Positions 8,097 through 17,538 of a stretch of DNA of 64,000 bases are shown piece by piece. Position numbers and translations under genes: made by a program. A model generated the notes under the pieces. It was not told the origin of the DNA. It did no database searches and saw only the letters and a program-made list of their open reading frames with translations. Source of the stretch: Desulfitobacterium_A sp034927245 (GTDB taxonomy: Bacteria; Bacillota; Desulfitobacteriia; Desulfitobacteriales; Desulfitobacteriaceae); the NCBI RefSeq assembly GCF_034927245.1, contig NZ_JAYFQK010000018.1, forward strand, positions 83,072 to 147,071, given 5' to 3'. How positions within the stretch are numbered: the stretch's first letter is position 1; each line of letters begins with the position of its first letter.

Positions 8097-10172
8097 ATGG
8101 AGTTTCGTTTGCATGCTCCTTATCAGCCCTCCGGGGATCAGCCGCAAGCGATTGATGCACTGGTCGCCGGAGTATTAGAAGGAAAACGTCATCAAACCTT
8201 GCTGGGGGTAACCGGCTCGGGAAAAACGTTTACTATGGCTAATATTATTGAAAAAGTTCAAAAACCAACGCTTATCTTAGCGCATAATAAAACCTTGGCG
8301 GCTCAGCTTTACAGCGAGTTCAAGGAATTTTTTCCGGAGAATGCCGTCGAATATTTTGTCAGTTATTACGACTATTATCAACCGGAAGCGTATGTGCCTT
8401 CGAGTGATACCTATATTGAAAAAGATGCGTCGATCAATGATGAGATTGAAAAGCTACGCCACTCGGCTACGGCTTCTTTATTCGAGCGTAAAGATGTTAT
8501 TGTGGTCTCAAGTGTGTCCTGCATTTACGGTTTAGGTTCTCCGGATGAGTATTATGATTTAGTCTTATCCTTAAGACAAGGACAGGAAATTGACCGCAAT
8601 GCGATCTTGCGCAAGCTTATCTCAATCCAGTATGATCGTAACGATGTTGCCTTCCAGAGAGGGACCTTCCGCGTACGGGGGGATGTCGTGGAAATTTACC
8701 CCGCTTCATCTACAGAACGGGCGGTTCGGGTGGAAATGTTCGGCGATGAAATCGAGCATATTTATGAAGTGAACGTTCTGACAGGCGAGATTCTCGGGGA
8801 ACGCCGTCACGTTTCGATCTTCCCAAATTCGCACTATGTAACTGATCAGGACAAGTTGGTGCTTGCTTGTGAAAATATTGAGGCGGAACTTGAGGATCGG
8901 CTTAAAGTATTAAAGGCCGAAAATAAATTACTGGAAGCGCAGCGACTCGAACAGCGGACACGCTATGACCTTGAAATGCTCCGTGAAATGGGGTTCTGCA
9001 ACGGAATTGAAAACTACTCCCGCCATATCACCTTCCGCGAACCGGGAGATACACCATTTACCCTGATTCATTATTTCCCGAAGGATTTCTTATTCATGGT
9101 TGATGAGTCCCACGTGACACTGCCTCAAGTCCGCGGCATGTACGAAGGAGACCGATCACGCAAAACGACCCTGGTGGACTTTGGTTTCCGCTTGCCGTCA
9201 GCATTGGACAACCGTCCGCTTAAGTTTAACGAGTTTGAACATTTGGTTCCTCAGCGGATTTATATTTCTGCGACCCCCGGTCCTTATGAATTGGAGCACT
9301 GTCCGGAAATGGTTGAACAGATTATTCGCCCGACAGGTCTGTTGGATCCCGAAATTTTTGTTCGTCCTTCAAAAGGCCAGATTGATGATTTATTGAATGA
9401 GATTCAGCTGCGGGTGGATCGGGATGAACGGGTCCTGGTAACGACGCTGACTAAAAAAATGGCGGAAGACCTGACAGATTACATGAAAAATTTGAACCTT
9501 GCCGTCAAGTATCTTCATTCTGATATCACAACTCTTGATCGGGTAGAGATTCTTCGTGAGCTGAGGCTTGGGAAAATTGATGTGGTTGTTGGGATTAACC
9601 TCCTCCGGGAAGGGCTGGACTTACCGGAAGTGTCCTTAGTGGCCATCCTTGATGCGGATAAGGAAGGATTCCTGCGTGCCGAACGCTCATTGATCCAGAC
9701 TATTGGACGGGCTGCCCGCAATGTTAACGGGAAGGTTATAATGTATGCCGACCAAATCACGAAGTCAATGAAAATAGCCATTGACGAGACAAACCGCCGC
9801 CGGACGATTCAACAAGCCTATAATGAGGAGCACGGAATTATTCCGCAAACCATCCGCAAGAAAATCTATGATGTTCCGGAAGCGACCAAGGTTGCGGAGA
9901 AAAAAGCGGCCTACGGCAATAAGCTGCCCCCTGAAGAACTGACAAAGCTTCTTAAAAGCCTGGAACAAGAAATGCGCTTAGTGGCGAAAGATATGGACTT
10001 TGAGCGGGCAGCTGAAATTCGGGATGTGATTATTGAACTCAAAGGTGAGGAAAATAAGTATAAGCATTCTGTTCAGGCCCGAGGCAAGAAACGGGAAAGC
10101 CGCGGAGCCCAATCGAGCACAGCCGGCAGTAAGAGGGGCAAGTCAAAGGCTGCATCTTTACGACAAAAATAA
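8097..10172 (+). CDS. uvrB: Excinuclease ABC subunit B
   Basis: DNA damage-verifying helicase-like subunit of nucleotide excision repair; it receives DNA from UvrA and recruits UvrC. The 691-residue length is normal. It has Walker A GVTGSGKT, the beta-hairpin region after YFVSYYDYYQPEAYVP, the DESHVT Walker B box, helicase motifs VGINLLREGLDLPEVSLV and QTIGRAARN, and a C-terminal UVR domain (MDFERAAEIRD) for UvrC contact, followed by a basic tail. ATG is preceded by AAAAGGGGATCAG. uvrA follows after one small gene. Confidence 0.98.
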   Translation: MEFRLHAPYQPSGDQPQAIDALVAGVLEGKRHQTLLGVTGSGKTFTMANIIEKVQKPTLILAHNKTLAAQLYSEFKEFFPENAVEYFVSYYDYYQPEAYVPSSDTYIEKDASINDEIEKLRHSATASLFERKDVIVVSSVSCIYGLGSPDEYYDLVLSLRQGQEIDRNAILRKLISIQYDRNDVAFQRGTFRVRGDVVEIYPASSTERAVRVEMFGDEIEHIYEVNVLTGEILGERRHVSIFPNSHYVTDQDKLVLACENIEAELEDRLKVLKAENKLLEAQRLEQRTRYDLEMLREMGFCNGIENYSRHITFREPGDTPFTLIHYFPKDFLFMVDESHVTLPQVRGMYEGDRSRKTTLVDFGFRLPSALDNRPLKFNEFEHLVPQRIYISATPGPYELEHCPEMVEQIIRPTGLLDPEIFVRPSKGQIDDLLNEIQLRVDRDERVLVTTLTKKMAEDLTDYMKNLNLAVKYLHSDITTLDRVEILRELRLGKIDVVVGINLLREGLDLPEVSLVAILDADKEGFLRAERSLIQTIGRAARNVNGKVIMYADQITKSMKIAIDETNRRRTIQQAYNEEHGIIPQTIRKKIYDVPEATKVAEKKAAYGNKLPPEELTKLLKSLEQEMRLVAKDMDFERAAEIRDVIIELKGEENKYKHSVQARGKKRESRGAQSSTAGSKRGKSKAASLRQK

Positions 10173-10284
10173 CGCATCTTCGCATCAAGTTACGATTACA
10201 GTATGCGAGACTCTTCGCAAGTAGTCATCAGGCTTGGGCATAACTGCTTGCAAAGCAAAATTATTACGAGAGCGAGGAAGATTA

Positions 10285-10758
10285 ATGTTTCATGAACTCC
10301 GCAGGCAAGACCGAAAAATGGGGGACAGCGATGTATTGGAACTTCTCCGCAAGGCGGAGTATGGTATCCTATCGACCGTTGATGCCGAAGGTTATCCTTA
10401 TGGGGTGCCCCTGAGCTACATCTATAACGAAAAAGATCAGGTCCTATATTTTCATTGCGCACGGGAAGGGCACAAGTTAGATAATATCGCTTTTAATAAC
10501 AAGGCTTCATTCTGCGTAGTCGGCGAAGCGCAAACTTTAGCCGATCGGTTTAGTGTTAAATTTCAAAGCGCTATTGCCGTAGGAGAGGTCTTTGAATCCG
10601 CTAAAGAGGAAAAGCAGGAGGCTCTTGTCGTTTTCCTCAAGAAATACTCGGCTGATTTCATGGAAAAGGGTTTAAAGTATTTAGCCGCTGACGAACCCAA
10701 TTGCCGCGTTCTTAAATTTCAAATTGAACATTTAACTGGAAAGACAAGGGACAGTTAA
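10285..10758 (+). CDS. Pyridoxamine 5'-phosphate oxidase-like (NimA-type) flavoprotein
   Basis: A 157-residue member of the split-barrel flavin-binding superfamily, close in style to NimA/NimB nitroimidazole-resistance reductases: MGDSDVLELLRKAEYGILSTVD, GYPYGVPLSYIY, LYFHCAREGHKLDNI and ASFCVVGE are typical. It probably binds FMN or F420-like flavin; the substrate is unknown. The start at 10285 is chosen because GCGAGGAAG sits just before it; the frame is open further upstream to 10234 but without a ribosome site. It sits between uvrB and uvrA in the same direction and ends 17 bases before uvrA. Confidence 0.85.
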   Translation: MFHELRRQDRKMGDSDVLELLRKAEYGILSTVDAEGYPYGVPLSYIYNEKDQVLYFHCAREGHKLDNIAFNNKASFCVVGEAQTLADRFSVKFQSAIAVGEVFESAKEEKQEALVVFLKKYSADFMEKGLKYLAADEPNCRVLKFQIEHLTGKTRDS

Positions 10759-10775
10759 TATTCGAAGGAGGATCT

Positions 10776-13628
10776 ATGGCCCAGGAATTTATCAAGGTAC
10801 GAGGGGCTCGTGCCCATAACTTAAAAAATATCAGTGTGGATATTCCGCGGGATAAGTTTGTCGTTGTCACCGGATTATCCGGGTCGGGAAAGTCATCTTT
10901 GGCCTTTGATACGATATATGCGGAGGGACAGAGAAGGTATGTCGAATCCCTATCCGCTTATGCCCGTCAATTTTTAGGTCAAATGGATAAACCGGATGTC
11001 GATTACATCGAGGGACTATCCCCGGCAATTTCGATTGACCAAAAAACAACGAGCAGGAATCCACGCTCGACAGTAGGAACAGTCACTGAGGTTTATGACT
11101 ATTTGCGGTTGCTCTATGCTCGGGTTGGACACCCCCATTGTCCGCACTGCGGCCGAGAAATCAGTCAGCAAACCGTTCAGCAAATGGTCGATCAGATCAT
11201 GACTTTTCCCGAACGAACGAAGCTGCAGATTTTAGCCCCCTTAACGAAAGGCAAAAAAGGGGAGCATGTTAAGCTCTTTGAAGAAGCGCGCAAAGCGGGC
11301 TATGTCCGAGTTCGCATCGATGGAGAAATCCATGATCTGAGTGAAGAACTAAAACTTGAAAAGAACAAGAAGCACTCGATTGAAGTTGTCATCGACCGCA
11401 TTGTGATCAAACCGGATAGTGCGGCACGGCTAGCCGATTCCTTAGAAACAGCACTCAAGTTGGGTGAGGGCAATGTCATCGTCAATATCATCGATGGGGA
11501 GGAAATCCTTTTCAGTGAGAATTTTGCCTGCCCGGAGTGCGGAATTGCCCTAGAAGAAATTTCCCCGCGCCTTTTTTCCTTTAATAGTCCTTTTGGGGCC
11601 TGCCCTGCTTGTACAGGCTTAGGGGCAAATTTAGAAGTTGATGCCGATTTGATCCTGCCGAACCATAAGCTTTCCCTCAATGAGGGAGCGGTTGCGCCAT
11701 GGGCAAAATCTCAGTCCAATTATTATCCAAATATGCTCCAGGCGGTTTCCAAGGGGCTGGGTTTTACAATGGATACTCCCTTGGAGCAGTTAAATGAGGA
11801 ACAATGGCAAGGCCTTCTTCATGGAACTGAAAAACCGATTCAATTCCGATATATCGGTATTTTTGATCAGCCTAAAGCTTTCAATGCTCCTTTCGAAGGA
11901 CTCATTCCCTATTTTGAACGCCGCTATAGAGAATCGTCTTCAGACTATGTCCAGGCCGAAATGGAGAATTACATGACTGAACGGTCTTGTCCGGTTTGCA
12001 AGGGAAAACGTCTTAAACCGGAAGCTTTAGCCGTAACCGTAGGGGATGCCGGTATCGATAGCGTGACCAATATGTCGATAACAGAGGCCTTGGAATTCTT
12101 TGATCATCTTGAACTCAGTGCAAAGGAACAGATTATTGCTCGCCAAGTGTTAAAGGAAATTCGTGAGCGTTTAGGCTTTCTGATCACTGTGGGTTTAGAT
12201 TATCTTACCCTCAGCCGAGCGGCAGGAACTCTCTCAGGCGGTGAAGCGCAGCGGATTCGTTTGGCAACGCAAATCGGCGCCGGTTTGACGGGTGTGCTCT
12301 ATGTCCTGGATGAACCCAGTATCGGACTTCATCAGCGGGATAATGAGCGACTGCTTTCGGCCTTGGAACATTTGCGGGATTTAGGCAATACCCTTATTGT
12401 GGTCGAACATGATGAGGATACGATGTATGCCGCGGATCATATCATCGATATCGGACCCGGGGCCGGAGCGCATGGGGGCAATGTTGTCGCCCAGGGCACA
12501 TTGGAAGAGATCAAAGCAAATCCGGATTCTATTACCGGACAATATCTAAGCGGACGCAAAAAAATTCGGGTTCCCGCAGAGCGCCGCAAGCCGAATGGCA
12601 AATGGCTGACCGTCAAAGGAGCTAAAGAAAACAATCTGAAAAACATTACGGTTAAAATTCCTCTCGGAGTATTTACATGTGTGACCGGAGTATCCGGTTC
12701 CGGTAAAAGTACGCTTGTCAATGAGATTCTTTATAAAGCGTTGGCTTCGGAGCTGAATGGGGCAAGATTAAGACCCGGCGCTTATAAGAGTATCGAAGGA
12801 ATGGAATATTTGGATAAGGTCATTGATATTGACCAGTCGCCGATCGGGAGGACTCCACGCTCAAACCCGGCAACCTATACCGGTGTATTTGATTTTATCC
12901 GGGAGCTTTTCTCTCAGACTCCGGAGGCGAAGATGCGGGGCTATTCCCGCGGAAGATTCAGCTTTAATGTTAAAGGCGGCCGCTGTGAAGCCTGCCACGG
13001 GGATGGAATTATAAAAATTGAGATGCATTTCCTGCCCGATGTCTACGTTCCCTGTGAGGTCTGCCACGGGCTGCGGTATAATCGAGAAACGCTTGAAGTT
13101 CGCTATAAGGGAAAAAGTATTGCCGAGGTTCTCGAGATGACGGTAGAGGAAGCAACGGAATTCTTCCAAGTTGTTCCCCGAATTGCGCGTAAGCTGCAAA
13201 CCCTGCGGGATGTCGGCCTGGGTTATATTCGTCTGGGACAGCCGGCAACGACCCTTTCGGGTGGGGAGGCGCAGCGGATTAAGCTGGCAACCGAACTCAG
13301 CCGCCGCGGCACAGGTAAAACCATTTATATCCTTGATGAGCCGACGACAGGGCTGCACATCGACGATGTGAAGCGGCTCTTGGAGGTTCTTCACCGTTTA
13401 GTTGACGCCGGAAATACCGTACTCGTTATCGAACACAATCTTGACGTGATCAAAACCGCGGATTACCTGATTGATCTCGGACCGGAAGGGGGAAATCGCG
13501 GCGGAGAGGTTTTAATCGCCGGGACCCCGGAAGAGGTAGCCGCAGAGGAAACGTCTTATACAGGGCAGTTTTTAAAACGTTATTTAGGCGGAGAGGCTTG
13601 CTCGGAAGTGCAAATAGCCAATAAGTAA
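10776..13628 (+). CDS. uvrA: Excinuclease ABC subunit A
   Basis: Damage-recognition ATPase of nucleotide excision repair (950 residues, full length). Both ABC halves are intact: Walker A GLSGSGKSS and GVSGSGKST, signatures LSGGEAQRIRLA and LSGGEAQRIKLA, and Walker B LYVLDEPSIGLH and IYILDEPTTGLH. Zinc-ligand cysteine pairs occur at CPHCG, CPECG...CPACTG, CPVCKG and CEACHG...CEVCHG. AAGGAGGATCT precedes the ATG. Confidence 0.98.
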   Translation: MAQEFIKVRGARAHNLKNISVDIPRDKFVVVTGLSGSGKSSLAFDTIYAEGQRRYVESLSAYARQFLGQMDKPDVDYIEGLSPAISIDQKTTSRNPRSTVGTVTEVYDYLRLLYARVGHPHCPHCGREISQQTVQQMVDQIMTFPERTKLQILAPLTKGKKGEHVKLFEEARKAGYVRVRIDGEIHDLSEELKLEKNKKHSIEVVIDRIVIKPDSAARLADSLETALKLGEGNVIVNIIDGEEILFSENFACPECGIALEEISPRLFSFNSPFGACPACTGLGANLEVDADLILPNHKLSLNEGAVAPWAKSQSNYYPNMLQAVSKGLGFTMDTPLEQLNEEQWQGLLHGTEKPIQFRYIGIFDQPKAFNAPFEGLIPYFERRYRESSSDYVQAEMENYMTERSCPVCKGKRLKPEALAVTVGDAGIDSVTNMSITEALEFFDHLELSAKEQIIARQVLKEIRERLGFLITVGLDYLTLSRAAGTLSGGEAQRIRLATQIGAGLTGVLYVLDEPSIGLHQRDNERLLSALEHLRDLGNTLIVVEHDEDTMYAADHIIDIGPGAGAHGGNVVAQGTLEEIKANPDSITGQYLSGRKKIRVPAERRKPNGKWLTVKGAKENNLKNITVKIPLGVFTCVTGVSGSGKSTLVNEILYKALASELNGARLRPGAYKSIEGMEYLDKVIDIDQSPIGRTPRSNPATYTGVFDFIRELFSQTPEAKMRGYSRGRFSFNVKGGRCEACHGDGIIKIEMHFLPDVYVPCEVCHGLRYNRETLEVRYKGKSIAEVLEMTVEEATEFFQVVPRIARKLQTLRDVGLGYIRLGQPATTLSGGEAQRIKLATELSRRGTGKTIYILDEPTTGLHIDDVKRLLEVLHRLVDAGNTVLVIEHNLDVIKTADYLIDLGPEGGNRGGEVLIAGTPEEVAAEETSYTGQFLKRYLGGEACSEVQIANK

Positions 13629-13644
13629 ACGTGTTAACGAGCAA

Positions 13645-13676
13645 CGGAAGGGGCTGTCGCAAAACAGCCCCTTCCG
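13645..13676 (+). terminator. Terminator hairpin after uvrA
   Basis: A perfect 13-bp stem (13645-13657 with 13664-13676), loop CGCAAA. The inner part GGGGCTGT-N6-ACAGCCCC recurs after hppA at 33491-33512. The T-tract is weak (TCAATT). Confidence 0.75.
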
Positions 13677-13746
13677 TCAATTATGCAAAAAAAGGAAAAG
13701 CTCTTAAATTGTCGAATCTGATATAATATAACAAGGAGATGATTTT

Positions 13747-14565
13747 TTGTCCGATACTAAAATCCGCTTAATTGCTATGGATATGGATGACACTTTGCTT
13801 AGGGATGATTGGACTATTTCGGAGCGGACAATAGAGGCTATTCGGCAGGCAAGGAAACAAGGGGTTTATGTAACAATTGCCACAGGGAGAATGCCTGCGG
13901 CAATGCGGCCGTATGCTCAACAGTTAGAGATAGATGTTCCGGCGATAACCTATAACGGAGCAATGATTCAGGAAACCCTTAGTGAAAAAGTTCTTTACCG
14001 AAAAATAATACCGATTGAGACCGCTCGGAATATTATAGATTGGCTTTTACAACATGATATTCATGTTCATGTCTATATTAAAGACCGGGTCTATGCTGAA
14101 AAAATGAATGATTGGTCCAGAAAGTATCAACGTGCAACCCGGGTTCCTATTACCATCACGAGTATATCGGAATGCTTGGCGAATGAAAAAGAAGGCGTTG
14201 AGAAAATTCTTCTTTTCGGTGAGCAAGGGGTGCTGCAAGAGTGGAATAAAATAATCCTTCAGCGGTATGAGGGACAGGTACGAACGACAGTATCGAAATC
14301 TTACTTTTTAGAACTCATTCATCCTACAGTCAATAAGGGAGCTGCTTTATCCGCCTTGGCTGAGCGTCTGGGAGTCAAGCGAGAGGAGGTCTTGGCAGTA
14401 GGAGACAGCTTAAATGATATGGAAATGATTCGTTATGCAGGTATTGGTGCGGCGATGGGAAATGCCCGCCAAGAACTGAAAGATGTTGCCGACGTGGTAA
14501 CGGCGACGAATCAAGAGGACGGGGTAGCTCAAGTCATTGAGAAATATGTTCTTAGTAAGAATTAG
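13747..14565 (+). CDS. Cof-type HAD-family phosphatase
   Basis: A 272-residue cytosolic sugar-phosphate or nucleotide phosphatase of the Cof/YidA group. Motif I is DMDDTLLRDD (nucleophile and acid/base aspartates), motif II ATGRMP, motif III lysine in the NKGAAL region and motif IV VGDSLNDMEMIRYAG. A C2-type cap domain lies between motifs II and III. The start is a TTG with AAGGAG at 13733-13738; no ATG is better placed. Substrate is not predictable. Confidence 0.9.
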   Translation: MSDTKIRLIAMDMDDTLLRDDWTISERTIEAIRQARKQGVYVTIATGRMPAAMRPYAQQLEIDVPAITYNGAMIQETLSEKVLYRKIIPIETARNIIDWLLQHDIHVHVYIKDRVYAEKMNDWSRKYQRATRVPITITSISECLANEKEGVEKILLFGEQGVLQEWNKIILQRYEGQVRTTVSKSYFLELIHPTVNKGAALSALAERLGVKREEVLAVGDSLNDMEMIRYAGIGAAMGNARQELKDVADVVTATNQEDGVAQVIEKYVLSKN

Positions 14566-14622
14566 AAATGGAATTATTAAAAATAGGATTATTAAATGGA
14601 ATTATTAGGAGAGGCGTATAAA

Positions 14623-15660
14623 ATGTTGCGGCTAAAACGGATTAAAAAACAAACTAAATTAAATCATTATCCGCTTCTCTTCCTCATGCTTGTTTTAGTG
14701 CTCAGTCTTGTGGGTTGCAGCAGAGGGATAACTTCAGCTTACTCTCCTGCCGAGGAGTCGGGACATCAAGATGAGGTCATCAGCCAAGATGATCCCGATC
14801 AGGATCAGGAGGAAGAGAAGAAAATAGAGATGGAGAAGGAAACGTCCCCAAGCGATGAGGAAAATCAAACGGCAGACGGGGAAAACGTGCCCGTGCGTGT
14901 TACCGAGGGTGAACCTATTGCTGCCGCTTCGCCTGTGCCGGATCCACCAAATACTCCGGTGCGGTCGTTTTATGAATTAGCGGGAAGTCCGCCAATGGCA
15001 CCCGGGCTGGCGATGCGAACAAGAACATTTAGCAATGAACCCGCGAAGATTGTTTATCTCACATTTGACGACGGGCCATCGGCCAATACGCCCCATATAT
15101 TAAAGATCTTGAAGGATGAAGGCGTTCAGGCTACGTTTTTCGTGATTGGAACTCAGGTTGAAAAATTCCCCGACTATTTACAGCAGGAATACGCAGAAGG
15201 CAATTCAATCGGCAATCATACTTATTCTCATAATTATGCGGATATTTATCGGGGTCCGCAGGATTTCTTAGCCAGTATCAAAAAGAACGAAGATCTTATT
15301 TATCGCTTAACAGGTGTCCGGCCTCCGATTATTCGGACGCCCGGCGGCACTCAAGGGCATTTTAATGTAAAATATTATAATGCTGTTGATGCTGCCGGTT
15401 ACCTCGTCTATGACTGGAATGTCAGCAGCGGGGATGCCGCCGCACCGTTGGTTCCTGCGGATCAATTGCTGCGCAATGTTCAGAGTCAAATTCCGGGCAA
15501 GGACCGGGTTATTCTGCTGATGCATGATACACCGGGGAAAACAACGACAGTAGAAGCCCTGCCGAGTATCATTCACTATCTGAAACAAGAAGGCTTCTCG
15601 TTTGGTGTATTAAAATCAGATATAGCTCCCATACTCTTTCGCGGGGGGTTTACAAGTTAG
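14623..15660 (+). CDS. Polysaccharide deacetylase lipoprotein (NodB domain)
   Basis: A 345-residue exported protein: basic N-terminus, membrane segment, lipobox LVGC, then an acidic Glu/Asp/Gln-rich linker and a C-terminal NodB domain. Catalytic motifs are LTFDDGP (metal Asp), HTYSH (metal His pair), RTPGG and LLMHDT. It likely deacetylates peptidoglycan or another extracellular glycan (peptidoglycan N-acetylglucosamine or muramic acid deacetylase class). Start 14623 has AGGAGAGG upstream; an earlier ATG at 14596 adds nine residues without support. Confidence 0.88.
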   Translation: MLRLKRIKKQTKLNHYPLLFLMLVLVLSLVGCSRGITSAYSPAEESGHQDEVISQDDPDQDQEEEKKIEMEKETSPSDEENQTADGENVPVRVTEGEPIAAASPVPDPPNTPVRSFYELAGSPPMAPGLAMRTRTFSNEPAKIVYLTFDDGPSANTPHILKILKDEGVQATFFVIGTQVEKFPDYLQQEYAEGNSIGNHTYSHNYADIYRGPQDFLASIKKNEDLIYRLTGVRPPIIRTPGGTQGHFNVKYYNAVDAAGYLVYDWNVSSGDAAAPLVPADQLLRNVQSQIPGKDRVILLMHDTPGKTTTVEALPSIIHYLKQEGFSFGVLKSDIAPILFRGGFTS

Positions 15661-15724
15661 TTGGCATAAGAATTGCAATGTACGGGTCTAACGGCTATAC
15701 TGGATAGAGAAGGGGGTCGATTCT

Positions 15725-17515
15725 TTGCGTATCCTTTTAGCCTCTTTGAACTCAAAATATGTGCATACAAATTTGGCTCTGCGCTATTTGCGGGACACGG
15801 TTCGACCTGAATTTCCGGAAACAGAAATCCGTGAATTTACGATCAATGATCGTGTCGAGAAAATTGCGGGAGAAATATATGAAGCCAGGGCGGAGGTCAT
15901 TGGCTTTTCCTGTTATATTTGGAATCTTACTGAAACTTTGGCGGTTATCCGACAACTGCGCTCCGTTTGCCCCGATACCCGGTTTATCCTGGGCGGACCG
16001 GAGGTTTCATATGATGCGGGGGCCTTTCTGAAGGAACATCCGGAAGTTGACGGGGTTGTTTATGGGGAAGGTGAAGTTACTTTTTTAGAACTCCTTCGCA
16101 GGTGGCGTGACAAGCTGCAACCGGATTCGGTCTTAGGCCTAGCCTGGCGTGAACGGACTGCGGAGGGTTTGACGATCCGGCTCAATCCCCCGAGGCCGTT
16201 ACTTCCGTTAGATGAAAATACGATTCCCTATCAAGAAAAAGAGGATTTTCAAGGGCGTCTCGTTTATGTGGAAACGACTCGCGGGTGCCCGTTTAATTGC
16301 CGGTATTGTCTATCCTCGACTATCTCGGGGGTACGCTATCTCGATCCGGAAACGTTGCGGACGATCTTAAGGCGTCTTTTGGAATATGGCGCACGTACGA
16401 TTAAATTTGTGGACCGAACCTTTAATGTGCGCAAGGAGCATGCTTTTCGAATCCTCGATATTGTGAGGGAGGAGGCTGCTAAGTATCCTCCTGAAGAGGG
16501 AATTCGAGTGCATTGCGAAATTGCCGGGGAACTTTTAGACGAGGAGTGGGTCAATTATCTTAAACAATATCCTCCGGGGCTGGTGCAGTTTGAAGTCGGG
16601 GTTCAATCCACATATCGCCCGACGCTTCAAATCATTGAGCGCACACAGCACTTTGACCGCTGGTCAAAATATATCCGCGAACTGCAGCGGTTAGGCACGG
16701 TACCGCTTCACCTTGATCTCATTGCAGGCTTGCCGGAGGAGGATTGGAGCCATTTTCGCCAGTCCTTTAATGATGTTTATCAGGTTCAACCGGATATGCT
16801 GCAGCTCGGTTTTCTTAAGGTGTTAAAAGGATCGGGCTTGCGGGAAAAGAGCCATGAATACGGATTGGTCTTTTCCCCGGATCCCCCCTATACCATTTTG
16901 CAGACCCGTTCAATGAGCCATGAAGAGCTCCTTAAACTCCATCGTTTGGAAGATGTACTGGACCGCTATTATAATTCCGGAAAGTTTCGGGAGATTCTCA
17001 AAAAGGCTGTGCCGCTCTTCCCGACTCCATTTGACTTTTATCATGAAATGGCGGAATACTGGCATCGTCAAGGATGGTTTAGACAAAGCTGGTCAGGCAA
17101 GGCTCTCTTTAATAAGTTATGGGAGTTCCTCGAAGCGATTCTCCTTAAAATCGAGCAAGGAATTCATAAGCTGACCGAGCAAGGGCTTCGATCCGAAGAA
17201 AGTTCTTTTCTGCGGGAAATCCTGAGAGAACGATTGCGATTTGACTATTTTCGCTGGGAACGACCTTCCGTAGTTCCGGACTTTTTACAGAGCCCTGAAA
17301 GACAACTTCCCGAAGATTATTCGGCGCGTAAGATCCGCATTCAAGGGGATGAACGTTGGCAAAACCGGATTCCTCAGCGCAAGCAGATGGATCGGCGTCA
17401 ATGGGCGCGCGCCACGGCTGTAGAATATTTTTCCCAAGAACAATGGGTTTTATTTTTATACCAAAAGGGACGGAGTGAAGCATACCCCATCGCTGCCCCG
17501 GAGCAAGGGCAATGA
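15725..17515 (+). CDS. B12-binding-domain radical SAM protein (DUF4080 type)
   Basis: A 596-residue enzyme with an N-terminal cobalamin-binding-like Rossmann domain (about 1-140; ILLASLNSKYVHTNLALRYL, GGPEVSYDA), a radical SAM core with the CPFNCRYC cluster motif near residue 190, and a long C-terminal DUF4080-like domain. Reaction unknown; relatives are methyl- or alkyl-transferring or ring-modifying enzymes. TTG start with AAGGGGG upstream. A solute-binding lipoprotein follows within about 25 bases, probably co-transcribed. Confidence 0.85.
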   Translation: MRILLASLNSKYVHTNLALRYLRDTVRPEFPETEIREFTINDRVEKIAGEIYEARAEVIGFSCYIWNLTETLAVIRQLRSVCPDTRFILGGPEVSYDAGAFLKEHPEVDGVVYGEGEVTFLELLRRWRDKLQPDSVLGLAWRERTAEGLTIRLNPPRPLLPLDENTIPYQEKEDFQGRLVYVETTRGCPFNCRYCLSSTISGVRYLDPETLRTILRRLLEYGARTIKFVDRTFNVRKEHAFRILDIVREEAAKYPPEEGIRVHCEIAGELLDEEWVNYLKQYPPGLVQFEVGVQSTYRPTLQIIERTQHFDRWSKYIRELQRLGTVPLHLDLIAGLPEEDWSHFRQSFNDVYQVQPDMLQLGFLKVLKGSGLREKSHEYGLVFSPDPPYTILQTRSMSHEELLKLHRLEDVLDRYYNSGKFREILKKAVPLFPTPFDFYHEMAEYWHRQGWFRQSWSGKALFNKLWEFLEAILLKIEQGIHKLTEQGLRSEESSFLREILRERLRFDYFRWERPSVVPDFLQSPERQLPEDYSARKIRIQGDERWQNRIPQRKQMDRRQWARATAVEYFSQEQWVLFLYQKGRSEAYPIAAPEQGQ

Positions 17516-17538
17516 GCAAATAACGAAGGAGAGTATCG

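Noticed and set aside
12861..13394. 177-residue minus-strand frame within uvrA
   Set aside because: Antisense to a conserved part of uvrA with no start signal.
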